In this document: positions 36,301 to 45,230 of the stretch, piece after piece | How positions within the stretch are numbered: position 1 is the first letter of the stretch | Layout: the number at the start of each line of letters is the position of its first letter | NCBI RefSeq assembly: GCF_002386345.1 | Contig: NZ_CP023507.1 | Location: 1,364,001 to 1,428,000, forward strand | From: Streptococcus oralis | GTDB lineage: Bacteria > Bacillota > Bacilli > Lactobacillales > Streptococcaceae | Reading direction: 5' to 3' | DNA length: 64,000 nucleotides | Notes under the pieces: model-generated | Seen by the model: only the letters and a program-made list of their open reading frames with translations | Databases searched by the model: none | What the model was told of the DNA's origin: nothing | Position numbers and translations under genes: made by a program

Positions 36301-37494
36301 ATGAAATCATTAAAAGGTATTTTATTTATCGGACTTAGTATGCTTCTGACTATTCTGGCTTGGCTCAGTTCAGGCGCTAATCAGTTTCTAATCCCTGGTT
36401 TAGCTCTCACTACCCTCTCACTTACTTTTATACTAGCTAGCCGTTTACCCTTGCTTGAGGCTTGGTTTAACGGACTTGAAAAGATGTATCTAGCTCATAA
36501 ATTCACGGCTTTTCTATCCATACTCCTACTAACCCTACACAACTTTAGCATGGGTGGTCTCTGGGGTTCGCATTTGGCCGCCCAGTTTGGAAATATTGCT
36601 ATCTATATCTTTATCAGCATCGTTCTGGTTGCCTATCTGGGACAGTACATCCAGTATGAAGCATGGAGATGGATTCATCGATTGGTTTATCTAGCCTATA
36701 TCTTTGGCCTTTTTCATGTTTTGATGATCATGGGAAATCGTCTCCTCTCCTTTAGTTTCCTAGGTTTTATCTTTGGAATCTATGCTCTTTTAGGCTTGCT
36801 TGCAGGTTTTTATATTATTTTCCTTTATCAAAAGGTCGGTTTCACCTATCTTGGAAAAATCGTAGGAATCAAACGACTCAACCACGATACGACTGAAATT
36901 GAAATAGAACTCAGTCACCCTTTCACCTACGAATATGGACAATTTGCCTTTCTAAAAATTTTCCAAAAAGGTTTTGAGACTGCTCCACACCCTTTCTCCA
37001 TCTCTGGAGGGCAAGGACGAACTCTTTATTTTACGATTAAAAACTCTGGTGACCACACCAAAAATATCTATGACAATCTTCAAGTTGGTAGCAAGGTTGC
37101 GGTTGATCGCGCCTATGGACATATGACTATGGAACATGGTCCAAAGCAGCAAATCTGGATCGCAGGTGGAATTGGAATGACACCTTTCATCTCTTATATC
37201 CGAGAACACCCTATCCTAGACAAGAGCGTCCGCTTCTACTATAGTTTCCGTGGAGAGGAAAATGCTGTCTACCTAGATCTACTTCGAGACTACGCTCGTC
37301 AAAATGCTAACTTTGACCTGCAGCTGGTCGATAGCAATGAAAAAGGATACCTGACTTTGGATCAAGAAGAAATCCCTGACCAGACTACAGTCTATATGTG
37401 TGGACCTCTTCCTATGATGAAGGCCCTTGCCAAGCAAATCAAGAAAAAGAATCCCAAAGCAAAACTCATTTACGAAGGTTTCAAGTTTAAATAA
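36301..37494 (+). CDS. NADPH oxidase-like flavocytochrome (SpNOX type)
   Basis: The 397-residue protein has six membrane helices in the first 180 residues. Two pairs of histidines, His66/His80 and His126/His139, are spaced to hold two hemes. A soluble dehydrogenase part follows, with HPFSISGG for FAD, AGGIGMTPF for NAD(P)H and MCGPLPMM near the end, and an aromatic last residue region (EGFKFK). This is the layout of SpNOX of S. pneumoniae, which passes electrons from NADPH across the membrane to oxygen, making superoxide. I recognise the sequence as its orthologue. The physiological acceptor in streptococci is not settled; ferric or quinone reduction are alternatives. It is monocistronic, with a good promoter and terminator. 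Confidence 0.9.
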   Translation: MKSLKGILFIGLSMLLTILAWLSSGANQFLIPGLALTTLSLTFILASRLPLLEAWFNGLEKMYLAHKFTAFLSILLLTLHNFSMGGLWGSHLAAQFGNIAIYIFISIVLVAYLGQYIQYEAWRWIHRLVYLAYIFGLFHVLMIMGNRLLSFSFLGFIFGIYALLGLLAGFYIIFLYQKVGFTYLGKIVGIKRLNHDTTEIEIELSHPFTYEYGQFAFLKIFQKGFETAPHPFSISGGQGRTLYFTIKNSGDHTKNIYDNLQVGSKVAVDRAYGHMTMEHGPKQQIWIAGGIGMTPFISYIREHPILDKSVRFYYSFRGEENAVYLDLLRDYARQNANFDLQLVDSNEKGYLTLDQEEIPDQTTVYMCGPLPMMKALAKQIKKKNPKAKLIYEGFKFK

Positions 37495-37501
37495 GATCAT
37501 T

Positions 37502-37530
37502 GTCCCTCTAACACAAAAGAGGGACTTTCT
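37502..37530 (+). terminator. intrinsic terminator of the SpNOX gene
   Basis: GTCCCTCT pairs with AGAGGGAC around an 8-nt loop, followed by TTTCTTTT. Confidence 0.8.
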
Positions 37531-37595
37531 TTTCACTTTATTTCCCTCTTCTGTGCTATACTTAGTTTAGTACATTCTTTGAGATTGGAGCCTTT

Positions 37596-38225
37596 ATGAA
37601 AATCCATAAAACCGTGAATCCCGTTGCTTATGAAAACACTTATTATCTGGAAGGAGACCAACACCTGATTGTGGTTGACCCAGGTAGCCATTGGGAAGCT
37701 ATTCGCAAGACTATTGAAAAAATCAACAAACCAGTCTGCGCGATTCTCCTGACCCACACCCACTACGACCATATTATGAGTCTAGACTTGGTTCGTGAGA
37801 CTTTTGGAAATCCCCCAGTTTATGTAGCAGAGAGTGAAGCCAGCTGGCTTTATACACCTGTAGATAATCTCTCTGGTCTCCCTCGTCACGATGATATGGC
37901 AAATGTGGTCGCAAAACCTGCAGAGCACACCTTTGTCTTTCATGAGGAATACCAGCTTGAGGAATTTCGTTTTACCGTTCTACCGACCCCAGGGCACTCT
38001 ATCGGCGGCGTTTCCCTAGTCTTTCCTGATGCTCATCTAGTCTTGACGGGAGATGCTCTATTCCGAGAAACCATCGGACGAACCGACCTTCCTACAGGTA
38101 GCACGGAACAACTCCTCCATAGCATTCAGACGCAACTCTTTACTCTTCCTAACTACGATGTCTATCCTGGCCATGGTCCAGCTACGACCATCGCTCACGA
38201 AAAGACTTTTAATCCCTTTTTCTAG
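37596..38225 (+). CDS. metallo-beta-lactamase-fold hydrolase (glyoxalase II-like)
   Basis: The 209-residue protein has the HxHxDH zinc motif (His54, His56, Asp58, His59). It also has PGHSIGG, the bridging Asp in LTGDALF and a final PGHGP. Members include hydroxyacylglutathione hydrolases and other thioester hydrolases. The fit by size is to the short YcbL-like group; the substrate is not shown. It is a single gene. Confidence 0.88.
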   Translation: MKIHKTVNPVAYENTYYLEGDQHLIVVDPGSHWEAIRKTIEKINKPVCAILLTHTHYDHIMSLDLVRETFGNPPVYVAESEASWLYTPVDNLSGLPRHDDMANVVAKPAEHTFVFHEEYQLEEFRFTVLPTPGHSIGGVSLVFPDAHLVLTGDALFRETIGRTDLPTGSTEQLLHSIQTQLFTLPNYDVYPGHGPATTIAHEKTFNPFF

Positions 38226-38231
38226 CAAGCA

Positions 38232-38260
38232 AAAAACCAAGGAAAAAATCCTTGGTTTTT
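38232..38260. terminator. bidirectional terminator between hydrolase and pepO
   Basis: AAAAACCAAGG pairs with CCTTGGTTTTT around a 7-nt loop, between convergent genes. Confidence 0.88.
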
Positions 38261-38263
38261 GTC

Positions 38264-40156
38264 TTACCAAATAATCACACGGTCCTCTGGTGAACGCCAC
38301 ATGCCGTCGCCTTCTTTGACATCATAAGTTGTAAAGAAGTCATCGAAGTTTGGTACTTGAACATTGACACGGAGTTTGGCAGGCGCGTGCACGTCGACAC
38401 TGGCCATGAGTTTCATCAACTCCGGACGGCCTTTCATACGCCAGATACGAGCAAAGTTGTGGAAGAATTCTTCAGCAGAGAAGTCTGGCTCTCTCTTAGC
38501 AGCTTCAAGGGCTGCGGCGATCCCACCAAGGTCGGCAACGTTTTCGGATACGGTTAGTTTTCCGTTGATTCTTGCACCGTAAGATTCTTGGTCATCAAAT
38601 TGATCGATAACCTTCTGAGTCTTTTCTTTGAAGGCAGCATAGTCATTCTCAGTCCACCAGTCTTTGAGACTACCATTTTCATCAAAGGAAGCACCATTTG
38701 TATCAAAGGCATGAGAAATCTCATGGGCAATAACCGCTCCAATACCACCGTAGTTGGCAGAAGACGACTGATGCAAGTCATAGAATGGAGCCTGTAAAAT
38801 AGCAGCTGGGAAGACAATCAAGTTCTTCTGAGGATTGTAGTAGGCATTAACCATGTGTGCTGGCATGCCCCACTCCTTGTAGTCAACTGGCTGGTTCCAC
38901 TTGCTCCAGCTGTGCTTGATTTCCACACGCGCAAAGGCTAGGGCATTCTCAAAGAGACTGGCAGTTTCGTCCACTACCTTGTCCTTGTAGCGGGCTGGCA
39001 ATTCCTCTGGATAACCGATATAAGGCTTGATGACATTGAGTTTGACAATAGCCTTATCACGCGTTTCAGGAGTGAGCCAGTCATTCTTAGCCAAACGTTC
39101 CTTATAAACATCGATCATAGTCGCCACTTTTTTCTCTACGTCTGCCTTAGCTTCTGGGGAGAATTTTTCATGCGCATACCAGAGACCAAGGGCTTGCTTA
39201 AAGGGACCTTGGGCCAAGTGATAGGCTGCCTTGACCTTGTCCTGAGCTTCTGGAACACCTGAAAGGGCACGTCCATAGGCACCTGATAGGACACGAATCT
39301 CGTCTGTGAGATAGCTGGTTGAAAGATTGACCACAGCCAAAATCAAGGTTGCCTTAAGCAAAGGCCACGCTTCTTCACTATAAAATTGGTCTGCTGCTTG
39401 CCAGAAACGTTCCTCATCTACGATAACCTTATCTGGAGTTTGTCCAAGAACTGCTTGGAAGAAATCATCCAAAGGTAGGGCAGGGGCAAATTTCTTGAAA
39501 TCTTCATAAGCGTATGGATGGTAGAGTTTGGCATATTCTGAACTTTCTTCGTTTGAAAGAACCACTGCTGCGATACGACGGTCCAATTCCAATCTCTTCT
39601 CTAGTAAGTCTTCGATTTCCTCATCTGAAAAATCATAGGCTTTGAGAAGATTTGCGCTACTTTCCTTCCAAAGCGTCAAGAGCTCCTCACGTTGAGGATG
39701 GTCTTCAGCATAGTAGGTTGTATCTGGCAAGATAGTTCCTGGTGCACTTGCCCAGAGAACATTGGTTCTGGCATCCATAAAGTCTGGTGATACTCCAAAT
39801 GGAAGGAAGTTTGGTTTACCTGCTAGTTCAAACTCTGCCAGTTTGCTGGTAAAATCTGCAAAGCTCTCCAAATCTTGGTATTCCTTGAGCAGAGGAAGGA
39901 CAGGCTTGATTCCATCTGCATCCCTCTTATCAAAATCACGTACCATACGATGGTACTTAACAAAATTTGCGAGGATAGCGTCCTCTGGAACATCTTCGCC
40001 TTCCAACCACTTGTCCGTAGTTGCCAGCATTAACTCTTCAATTTCCTCATCAAGGTCAATAAAGCCACCTGTTCGAGATTTATCAGCTGGAATAACAGCT
40101 GTTTTTTCCCATTCTCCATTGATTGCATCATAAAAATCGTCTTGATAACGTGTCAT
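38264..40156 (-). CDS. pepO: M13 endopeptidase PepO
   Basis: The 630-residue metallopeptidase of the neprilysin family has the zinc motif HEISH, the third ligand in ENVADLGG and the C-terminal VNVQVPNFDDFF region. No signal peptide is seen. In pneumococcus PepO is nevertheless found outside cells, where it binds plasminogen, fibronectin and C1q. It is next to and divergent from psaB, as in S. pneumoniae. Confidence 0.95.
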   Translation of the reverse strand: MTRYQDDFYDAINGEWEKTAVIPADKSRTGGFIDLDEEIEELMLATTDKWLEGEDVPEDAILANFVKYHRMVRDFDKRDADGIKPVLPLLKEYQDLESFADFTSKLAEFELAGKPNFLPFGVSPDFMDARTNVLWASAPGTILPDTTYYAEDHPQREELLTLWKESSANLLKAYDFSDEEIEDLLEKRLELDRRIAAVVLSNEESSEYAKLYHPYAYEDFKKFAPALPLDDFFQAVLGQTPDKVIVDEERFWQAADQFYSEEAWPLLKATLILAVVNLSTSYLTDEIRVLSGAYGRALSGVPEAQDKVKAAYHLAQGPFKQALGLWYAHEKFSPEAKADVEKKVATMIDVYKERLAKNDWLTPETRDKAIVKLNVIKPYIGYPEELPARYKDKVVDETASLFENALAFARVEIKHSWSKWNQPVDYKEWGMPAHMVNAYYNPQKNLIVFPAAILQAPFYDLHQSSSANYGGIGAVIAHEISHAFDTNGASFDENGSLKDWWTENDYAAFKEKTQKVIDQFDDQESYGARINGKLTVSENVADLGGIAAALEAAKREPDFSAEEFFHNFARIWRMKGRPELMKLMASVDVHAPAKLRVNVQVPNFDDFFTTYDVKEGDGMWRSPEDRVIIW

Positions 40157-40273
40157 CTTGTTCTCGCTTTCATTTTTTCACTTATTCTTAGCTTAGCAAA
40201 AAACACTTGGGAATGCAATTAAAAATGGTCTCTCTTTTTTCTTCATTTTTCAGTTATTATTTTAAATTTTTTA

Positions 40274-40311
40274 AAAATTAACTTGACTTAATTTTTTTTT
40301 TAATGTATATT
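40274..40311 (+). promoter_or_regulatory. psa promoter with PsaR/ScaR-type operator
   Basis: A 22-bp palindrome, AAAATTAA, CTTGAC, TTAATTTT (40274-40295), has the form of the manganese-repressor sites of ScaR/PsaR/MntR. The -35 TTGACT (40283-40288) lies inside it, and after 17 bp comes TATATT (40306-40311). Binding of the manganese-loaded repressor would block polymerase directly. Confidence 0.85.
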
Positions 40312-40335
40312 AAAAGACAGGAGGAAAATAACTGT

Positions 40336-41058
40336 ATGATACGTATCGAAAACCTCAGTGTCTCCTACAAAGAAACGTTGGCACTAAAGGATATTTCACT
40401 AGTGCTCCACGGACCAACTATTACCGGAATTATTGGTCCAAACGGTGCTGGAAAATCAACTTTATTAAAAAGTATGTTGGGAATTATCCCACACGAAGGT
40501 CAGGCCTTTCTCGATGACAAAGAAGTCAAGAAATCTTTACATCGAGTTGCCTATGTCGAGCAAAAAATCCATATCGACTACAATTTCCCTATCAAGGTCA
40601 AGGAATGTGTCTCACTGGGACTCTATCCATCTATCCCGCTCTTCCACACTTTAAAGGCCAGCCACTGGAAAAAAGTGGCGGATGCACTTGAAATCGTTGG
40701 ACTCTCAGACTATGCTGATCGCCAAATCAGTCAGCTCTCTGGAGGACAATTCCAACGTGTTTTGATTGCCCGCTGCTTAGTGCAGGAAGCTGACTACATC
40801 TTTTTAGATGAGCCTTTTGTCGGGATTGACTCGATCAGTGAAGAGATTATCATGAATACACTGAGAGACCTTAAAAAAGCTGGTAAAACAGTTCTCATCG
40901 TCCATCATGACCTCAGCAAAGTCCCTCATTATTTCGACCAAGTTATGCTTCTCAATCGAGAATTGGTTGCTATTGGTTCAACTGAAGAAACCTTTACCGA
41001 AGTCAATCTCAAAAAAGCTTATGGTAGTAAGCTCTTCTTTAATGGAGGTGACCTATGA
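40336..41058 (+). CDS. psaB: manganese ABC transporter ATP-binding protein
   Basis: The 240-residue ATPase drives manganese import by PsaC with the lipoprotein PsaA. It has GPNGAGKS (Walker A), [14 protein letters not shown] (Walker B) and HHDL. The ATG after AGGAGG gives MIRIENLSV; an in-frame start 11 codons upstream lies in the leader and has no ribosome site. It overlaps psaC by 4 bp. Confidence 0.95.
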   Translation: MIRIENLSVSYKETLALKDISLVLHGPTITGIIGPNGAGKSTLLKSMLGIIPHEGQAFLDDKEVKKSLHRVAYVEQKIHIDYNFPIKVKECVSLGLYPSIPLFHTLKASHWKKVADALEIVGLSDYADRQISQLSGGQFQRVLIARCLVQEADYIFLDEPFVGIDSISEEIIMNTLRDLKKAGKTVLIVHHDLSKVPHYFDQVMLLNRELVAIGSTEETFTEVNLKKAYGSKLFFNGGDL

Positions 41059-41903
41059 TAGTAGAATTTATCGATGGATTGCAACATTTCCATTTCCTAC
41101 AAAATGCCCTGATAACAGCTATAGTCATCGGGGTGGTTGCTGGAGCCGTGGGATGTTTTATCATCTTACGTGGAATGTCTCTCATGGGGGATGCCATCTC
41201 TCACGCAGTTTTGCCCGGCGTAGCCCTTTCCTTTATCCTGGGAATTGATTTCTTTATTGGAGCGATCATCTTTGGCTTGATGGCTTCCATCATCATTACC
41301 TACATCAAGGGGAACTCTATCATCAAGAGTGACACTGCCATTGGTATTACCTTTTCATCTTTCTTAGCCTTAGGTGTCATCTTGATTAGTGTTGCCAAGA
41401 GTTCGACAGACCTCTTCCATATCCTTTTTGGGAATATCCTCGCTGTCCAAGATACGGACATGTGGATCACCATTGGTGTGGGGGCATTGATTCTCTTGAT
41501 TATCGGGATTTTCTTTAAACAACTATTGATTACATCCTTTGACGAGCTTTTGGCTAAAGCCATGGGAATGCCTGTTAATTTCTATCACTATCTACTCATG
41601 GTGCTCTTGACCCTTGTGTCAGTCACTGCCATGCAAAGTGTTGGAACGATTCTTATCGTGGCCATGTTGATCACCCCAGCTGCGACGGCTTACCTTTATG
41701 CTAATAGCCTAAAGAGCATGATTTTTCTTTCATCAACCCTAGGGGCAACCGCTTCTGTTTTGGGACTCTTTATCGGCTATAGCTTCAACCTCGCAGCAGG
41801 ATCCAGCATCGTGCTCACATCTGCCAGCTTCTTCTTAATCAGTTTCTTTATCTCTCCAAAGCAACGATACTTGAAACTAAAAAATAAAAAAATCAATAAA
41901 TAA
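41055..41903 (+). CDS. psaC: manganese ABC transporter permease
   Basis: The 282-residue permease of the ABC-3 family has eight or so membrane segments, including the [16 protein letters not shown] signature (split: [18 protein letters not shown]). It forms the membrane channel for manganese. ATGA overlap with psaB indicates coupled translation. Confidence 0.95.
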   Translation: MIVEFIDGLQHFHFLQNALITAIVIGVVAGAVGCFIILRGMSLMGDAISHAVLPGVALSFILGIDFFIGAIIFGLMASIIITYIKGNSIIKSDTAIGITFSSFLALGVILISVAKSSTDLFHILFGNILAVQDTDMWITIGVGALILLIIGIFFKQLLITSFDELLAKAMGMPVNFYHYLLMVLLTLVSVTAMQSVGTILIVAMLITPAATAYLYANSLKSMIFLSSTLGATASVLGLFIGYSFNLAAGSSIVLTSASFFLISFFISPKQRYLKLKNKKINK

Positions 41904-41928
41904 GGGGAAACCCTTCTGGAGGAATCTA

Positions 41929-42861
41929 ATGAAAAAATTAGGTACATTGCTCGTTCTTTTTCTTTCTATCATTGGATTAGCTGCCTGTGCTAGTGGGAAA
42001 AAAGATACAGCATCTACAAACCAAAAACTAAAGGTTGTAGCGACTAACTCTATCATTGCTGATATTACTAAAAATATCGCTGGTGACAAGATTGATCTTC
42101 ATAGTATCGTTCCTGTTGGTCAAGACCCACACGAGTACGAACCACTTCCTGAAGACGTAAAGAAAACTTCTGAGGCTGACCTCATTTTCTATAACGGTAT
42201 CAACCTTGAAACAGGTGGCAATGCTTGGTTTACCAAATTGGTCGAAAATGCCAAGAAAACTGAAAACAAAGACTACTATGCAGTTAGTGACGGCGTAGAT
42301 ATCATCTACCTTGAAGGTCAAAACGAGAAAGGCAAAGAAGACCCACACGCTTGGCTCAACCTTGAAAATGGGATAATTTATGCTAAAAATATCGCTAAAC
42401 AGTTGATTGCAAAAGACCCTAGCAACAAGGAATTCTACGAAAAAAATCTCAAAGACTATACTGAAAAGCTAGACAAACTGGACAAGGAAGCTAAAGAGAA
42501 ATTTAACAATATCCCTGCTGAGAAAAAACTCATTGTAACCAGCGAAGGATGCTTCAAATACTTCTCTAAAGCTTACGAAGTTCCAAGTGCCTACATCTGG
42601 GAAATCAACACAGAAGAAGAAGGAACACCTGAACAAATCAAGACCTTGGTTGAAAAACTTCGCCAAACAAAAGTTCCATCACTCTTTGTTGAATCAAGTG
42701 TCGATGACCGTCCAATGAAGACTGTTTCACAAGACACAAATATCCCAATTTACGCACAAATCTTTACTGACTCAATCGCTGAAGAAGGTAAAGAAGGTGA
42801 CAGCTACTACAACATGATGAAATACAACCTTGACAAGATTGCTGAAGGTTTGTCAAAATAA
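41929..42861 (+). CDS. psaA: manganese-binding lipoprotein PsaA
   Basis: The 310-residue lipoprotein has a signal peptide with lipobox LAAC (Cys20). The four metal ligands known for PsaA are present: His68, His140, Glu206 and Asp281. It binds extracellular manganese, or zinc as a competitor, and delivers it to PsaBC. It is a major surface antigen and virulence factor in pneumococcus. GGAGG precedes the ATG. A terminator-like hairpin follows before tpx. Confidence 0.96.
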   Translation: MKKLGTLLVLFLSIIGLAACASGKKDTASTNQKLKVVATNSIIADITKNIAGDKIDLHSIVPVGQDPHEYEPLPEDVKKTSEADLIFYNGINLETGGNAWFTKLVENAKKTENKDYYAVSDGVDIIYLEGQNEKGKEDPHAWLNLENGIIYAKNIAKQLIAKDPSNKEFYEKNLKDYTEKLDKLDKEAKEKFNNIPAEKKLIVTSEGCFKYFSKAYEVPSAYIWEINTEEEGTPEQIKTLVEKLRQTKVPSLFVESSVDDRPMKTVSQDTNIPIYAQIFTDSIAEEGKEGDSYYNMMKYNLDKIAEGLSK

Positions 42862-42868
42862 TCCATTA

Positions 42869-42901
42869 AAAACGTCATTCTCACCGAATTGGCGTTTTTT
42901 T
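42869..42901 (+). terminator. terminator between psaA and tpx
   Basis: AAAACGTCA pairs with TGGCGTTTT (one G-T pair) around a 12-nt loop, followed by T-run. A TAAAAT box at about 42943 with TTGGAA 18 bp upstream may give tpx its own promoter. Confidence 0.6.
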
Positions 42902-42976
42902 ACACTTTCCGGTCAAATCATTGGAAAAATCTGATAATTCTCGGTAAAATGAAAGAAAAAAGAATGGAGTAGTTTC

Positions 42977-43471
42977 ATGACCACTTTTCTCGGAAATCCT
43001 GTAACTTTTACAGGTAAACAACTGCAAGTCGGAGACAAGGCACTTGACTTTTCTCTTACGACAACCGATCTCTCTAAAAAAACGCTAGATGACTTTGATG
43101 GAAAGAAAAAAGTCTTGAGTGTTGTCCCTTCTATCGATACTGGTGTCTGCTCAACGCAAACACGTCGATTCAACCAAGAACTTGCCAACCTTGACAACAC
43201 CGTCGTTCTTACTGTTTCTATGGACCTACCATTTGCCCAAGGACGCTGGTGTGGGGCTGAAGGCCTTGACAATGCCATCATGCTCTCAGACTACTTTGAC
43301 CATTCTTTCGGACGCGATTATGCCCTTTTGATCAACGAATGGCATCTCCTTGCACGTGCCGTCTTTGTTCTCGATACTGACAATGTCATCCGTTACGTAG
43401 AATACGTTGACAACATCAACACGGAACCAGACTTTGAAGCTGCCATTGCTGCAGTGAAAGAACTGGACTAA
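42977..43471 (+). CDS. tpx: thiol peroxidase
   Basis: Tpx (PsaD in pneumococcus) reduces hydrogen peroxide and alkyl peroxides with thioredoxin. The 164-residue sequence has the peroxidatic Cys58 in TGVCSTQ and the resolving Cys92 in RWCGAEG. It lies directly after psaBCA, where manganese supply and peroxide defence are linked. Confidence 0.95.
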   Translation: MTTFLGNPVTFTGKQLQVGDKALDFSLTTTDLSKKTLDDFDGKKKVLSVVPSIDTGVCSTQTRRFNQELANLDNTVVLTVSMDLPFAQGRWCGAEGLDNAIMLSDYFDHSFGRDYALLINEWHLLARAVFVLDTDNVIRYVEYVDNINTEPDFEAAIAAVKELD

Positions 43472-43490
43472 AATCAAAGCCATTAGGGCA

Positions 43491-43518
43491 GAAGGCTAGA
43501 GAAATCTAGCTTTTTTTG
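43491..43518 (+). terminator. intrinsic terminator of tpx
   Basis: GGCTAGA and TCTAGC arms around a GAAA tetraloop, followed by T7. Confidence 0.85.
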
Positions 43519-43554
43519 ATATACTAGATGGAGAGAAAAGACAAGAGGAAACGA

Positions 43555-44205
43555 ATGACGCCAAATAAAGAAGACTATCTAAAATGTATTTATGAAATCG
43601 GTACGGAGATGCAGAAAATCACCAATAAAGAAATTGCTGCCCGTATGCAAGTCTCTCCACCTGCCGTAACAGAGATGATCAAACGCATGAAAAGTGAAAA
43701 TCTCATCCTCAAGGACAAGGAGAATGGCTATCTATTGACAGATATTGGGCTCAAACTAGTCTCCGAGCTCTATCGTAAACACCGGTTGATTGAAGTCTTT
43801 CTAGTTCACCATCTAGACTATACTAGCGATCAGATCCACGAAGAAGCTGAGGTCCTTGAGCACACTGTATCCGACCTCTTCGTAGAGAGACTGGATAAAC
43901 TACTTGGCTTCCCTCAAACCTGTCCCCACGGTGGAACCATACCTGCCGAGGGAGAACTCTTGGTTGAAATCAATAACCTACCACTAGCAGCCGTCCAGGA
44001 AGCTGGAACCTATCTCCTGACTCGCGTTCATGATAGCTTTGAACTACTCAAGTATCTAGAAAAGCACGCAATTCATATCGGTGACCAACTCCAAGTCAAG
44101 CAGTTTGATAGCTTTTCCAATAGCTTTACTCTGGTCAACAAAGACGAAGACCTCCAAGTTAGTATGGATATCGCCAAACAACTCTATGTCGAAAAAATCA
44201 ACTAA
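43555..44205 (+). CDS. psaR: DtxR/MntR-family manganese-dependent repressor PsaR
   Basis: The 216-residue regulator has a DtxR winged helix (NKEDYLKCIYEIG...NKEIAARMQVSPPAVTEMIKRM, in parts), a dimerisation/metal domain with HRLIEVFLVHHL, EEAEVLEHTVSD and CPHGG, and a C-terminal FeoA/SH3-like domain. Loaded with manganese it represses psaBCA through the palindrome at 40274-40295. Here it sits directly behind tpx, so the regulator and its target operon are neighbours. The start is the ATG behind GAGGAAACGA. A TG-A-TATACT extended -10 at about 43518 may serve it. Confidence 0.92.
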   Translation: MTPNKEDYLKCIYEIGTEMQKITNKEIAARMQVSPPAVTEMIKRMKSENLILKDKENGYLLTDIGLKLVSELYRKHRLIEVFLVHHLDYTSDQIHEEAEVLEHTVSDLFVERLDKLLGFPQTCPHGGTIPAEGELLVEINNLPLAAVQEAGTYLLTRVHDSFELLKYLEKHAIHIGDQLQVKQFDSFSNSFTLVNKDEDLQVSMDIAKQLYVEKIN

Positions 44206-44211
44206 GCCCTT

Positions 44212-44244
44212 ATCCTTGAAAGAAATTCCTTTCAGGGATTTTTT
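44212..44244 (+). terminator. intrinsic terminator of psaR
   Basis: ATCCTTGAAAG pairs with CTTTCAGGGAT (one T-G pair), followed by T-run. Confidence 0.8.
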
Positions 44245-44312
44245 ATTATTTTAGTTGTAAGTTCCATTCGTTTGATGTAGAATGAAGCTAGATAAAAGAG
44301 GGAGGTCTTCCT

Positions 44313-44726
44313 ATGAAAAAGCTCTTTAGAATCCATTTTGCAGCCATTGTAGTCAGCGATTTGCTACTGTTGGTAACTTTCAGACCCCGATACGAACTTT
44401 CTTTGGAGAGAGGTCTGATTTTTTGCTTCATTTTCATCCTTGCTCAAGGACTACTGCTATTTCGCTTGGTCAATCGACTCAAAAAACATTTCTCTGAGAT
44501 TTATCCTCAGATGAACAAAAAAATTCGCTTCTACTATTTAGGAGTGCTCATCAGCGATTTTCTATTATTTGTCTTTTTATCCATCACTGGCCCTCAATAT
44601 TTCTACTCTCTTACTCCAGTCTTTACTTCCTGTCATTCTACTTTATATTATATGACGGCTAGCCACCTAAGAGAAAACTATCCCGACTTTTACAACAAAC
44701 ACATTTCTTTATGGGAGTGTTTCTAA
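44313..44726 (+). CDS. small integral membrane protein, unknown
   Basis: This 137-residue protein has four predicted membrane segments in two similar halves: each half has a VVSDLLLL or LISDFLLFV helix, so it may come from an internal duplication. GGAGG precedes the ATG. No family is recognised. It lies alone between psaR and the convergent dtd-rel pair. Confidence 0.72.
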   Translation: MKKLFRIHFAAIVVSDLLLLVTFRPRYELSLERGLIFCFIFILAQGLLLFRLVNRLKKHFSEIYPQMNKKIRFYYLGVLISDFLLFVFLSITGPQYFYSLTPVFTSCHSTLYYMTASHLRENYPDFYNKHISLWECF

Positions 44727-44729
44727 ACA

Positions 44730-44756
44730 AAAACCAAGCCGACAAGGCTTGGTTTT
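44730..44756. terminator. bidirectional terminator between the small membrane protein and dtd
   Basis: AAAACCAAGCC pairs with GGCTTGGTTTT around a 5-nt loop. Confidence 0.88.
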
Positions 44757-44757
44757 C

Positions 44758-45201
44758 TTATCTATTTTTTGTATCAAGGATAATGGTGACCGGTCCGTCA
44801 TTGACCAGCTCTACCTGCATATCCGCTCCAAAGATACCTTTCTGAACGGGCACTTCCTGAGCTAGCTTTTGGTTGAAAGTGTCATAGAAGGCAGCTGCCC
44901 TATCAGGCTTGGCTGCACCTGTAAAGGCTGGACGATTGCCCTTCTTAGTATCTGCAAAGAGGGTAAACTGAGAAATAGAAAGGATTTCGCCCCCAATATC
45001 CTTAACAGACAGATTCATCTTGCCTTCTGCATCTGAAAAAATCCGCATGTTGACCAGTTTTCTCACAGCATAATCCAGATCTTCCTCTTGGTCCTCTGGG
45101 CCTACACCGACCAACAATAAGAGACCCTGATTGATTTTTCCCTGAACCTGACCTTCGATACTCACTTGGGCTTTCTTGACTCGTTGAATGATGATTTTCA
45201 T
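44758..45201 (-). CDS. dtd: D-aminoacyl-tRNA deacylase
   Basis: Dtd removes D-amino acids wrongly attached to tRNA. The 147-residue sequence shows the SQFTLFAD motif and the C-terminal [11 protein letters not shown] motif that forms the D-chiral pocket. It follows rel by 29 bp, the usual order in Firmicutes. Confidence 0.95.
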   Translation of the reverse strand: MKIIIQRVKKAQVSIEGQVQGKINQGLLLLVGVGPEDQEEDLDYAVRKLVNMRIFSDAEGKMNLSVKDIGGEILSISQFTLFADTKKGNRPAFTGAAKPDRAAAFYDTFNQKLAQEVPVQKGIFGADMQVELVNDGPVTIILDTKNR

Positions 45202-45230
45202 AATAGCCTTTCTAGTAACTGAAGGGAGAA

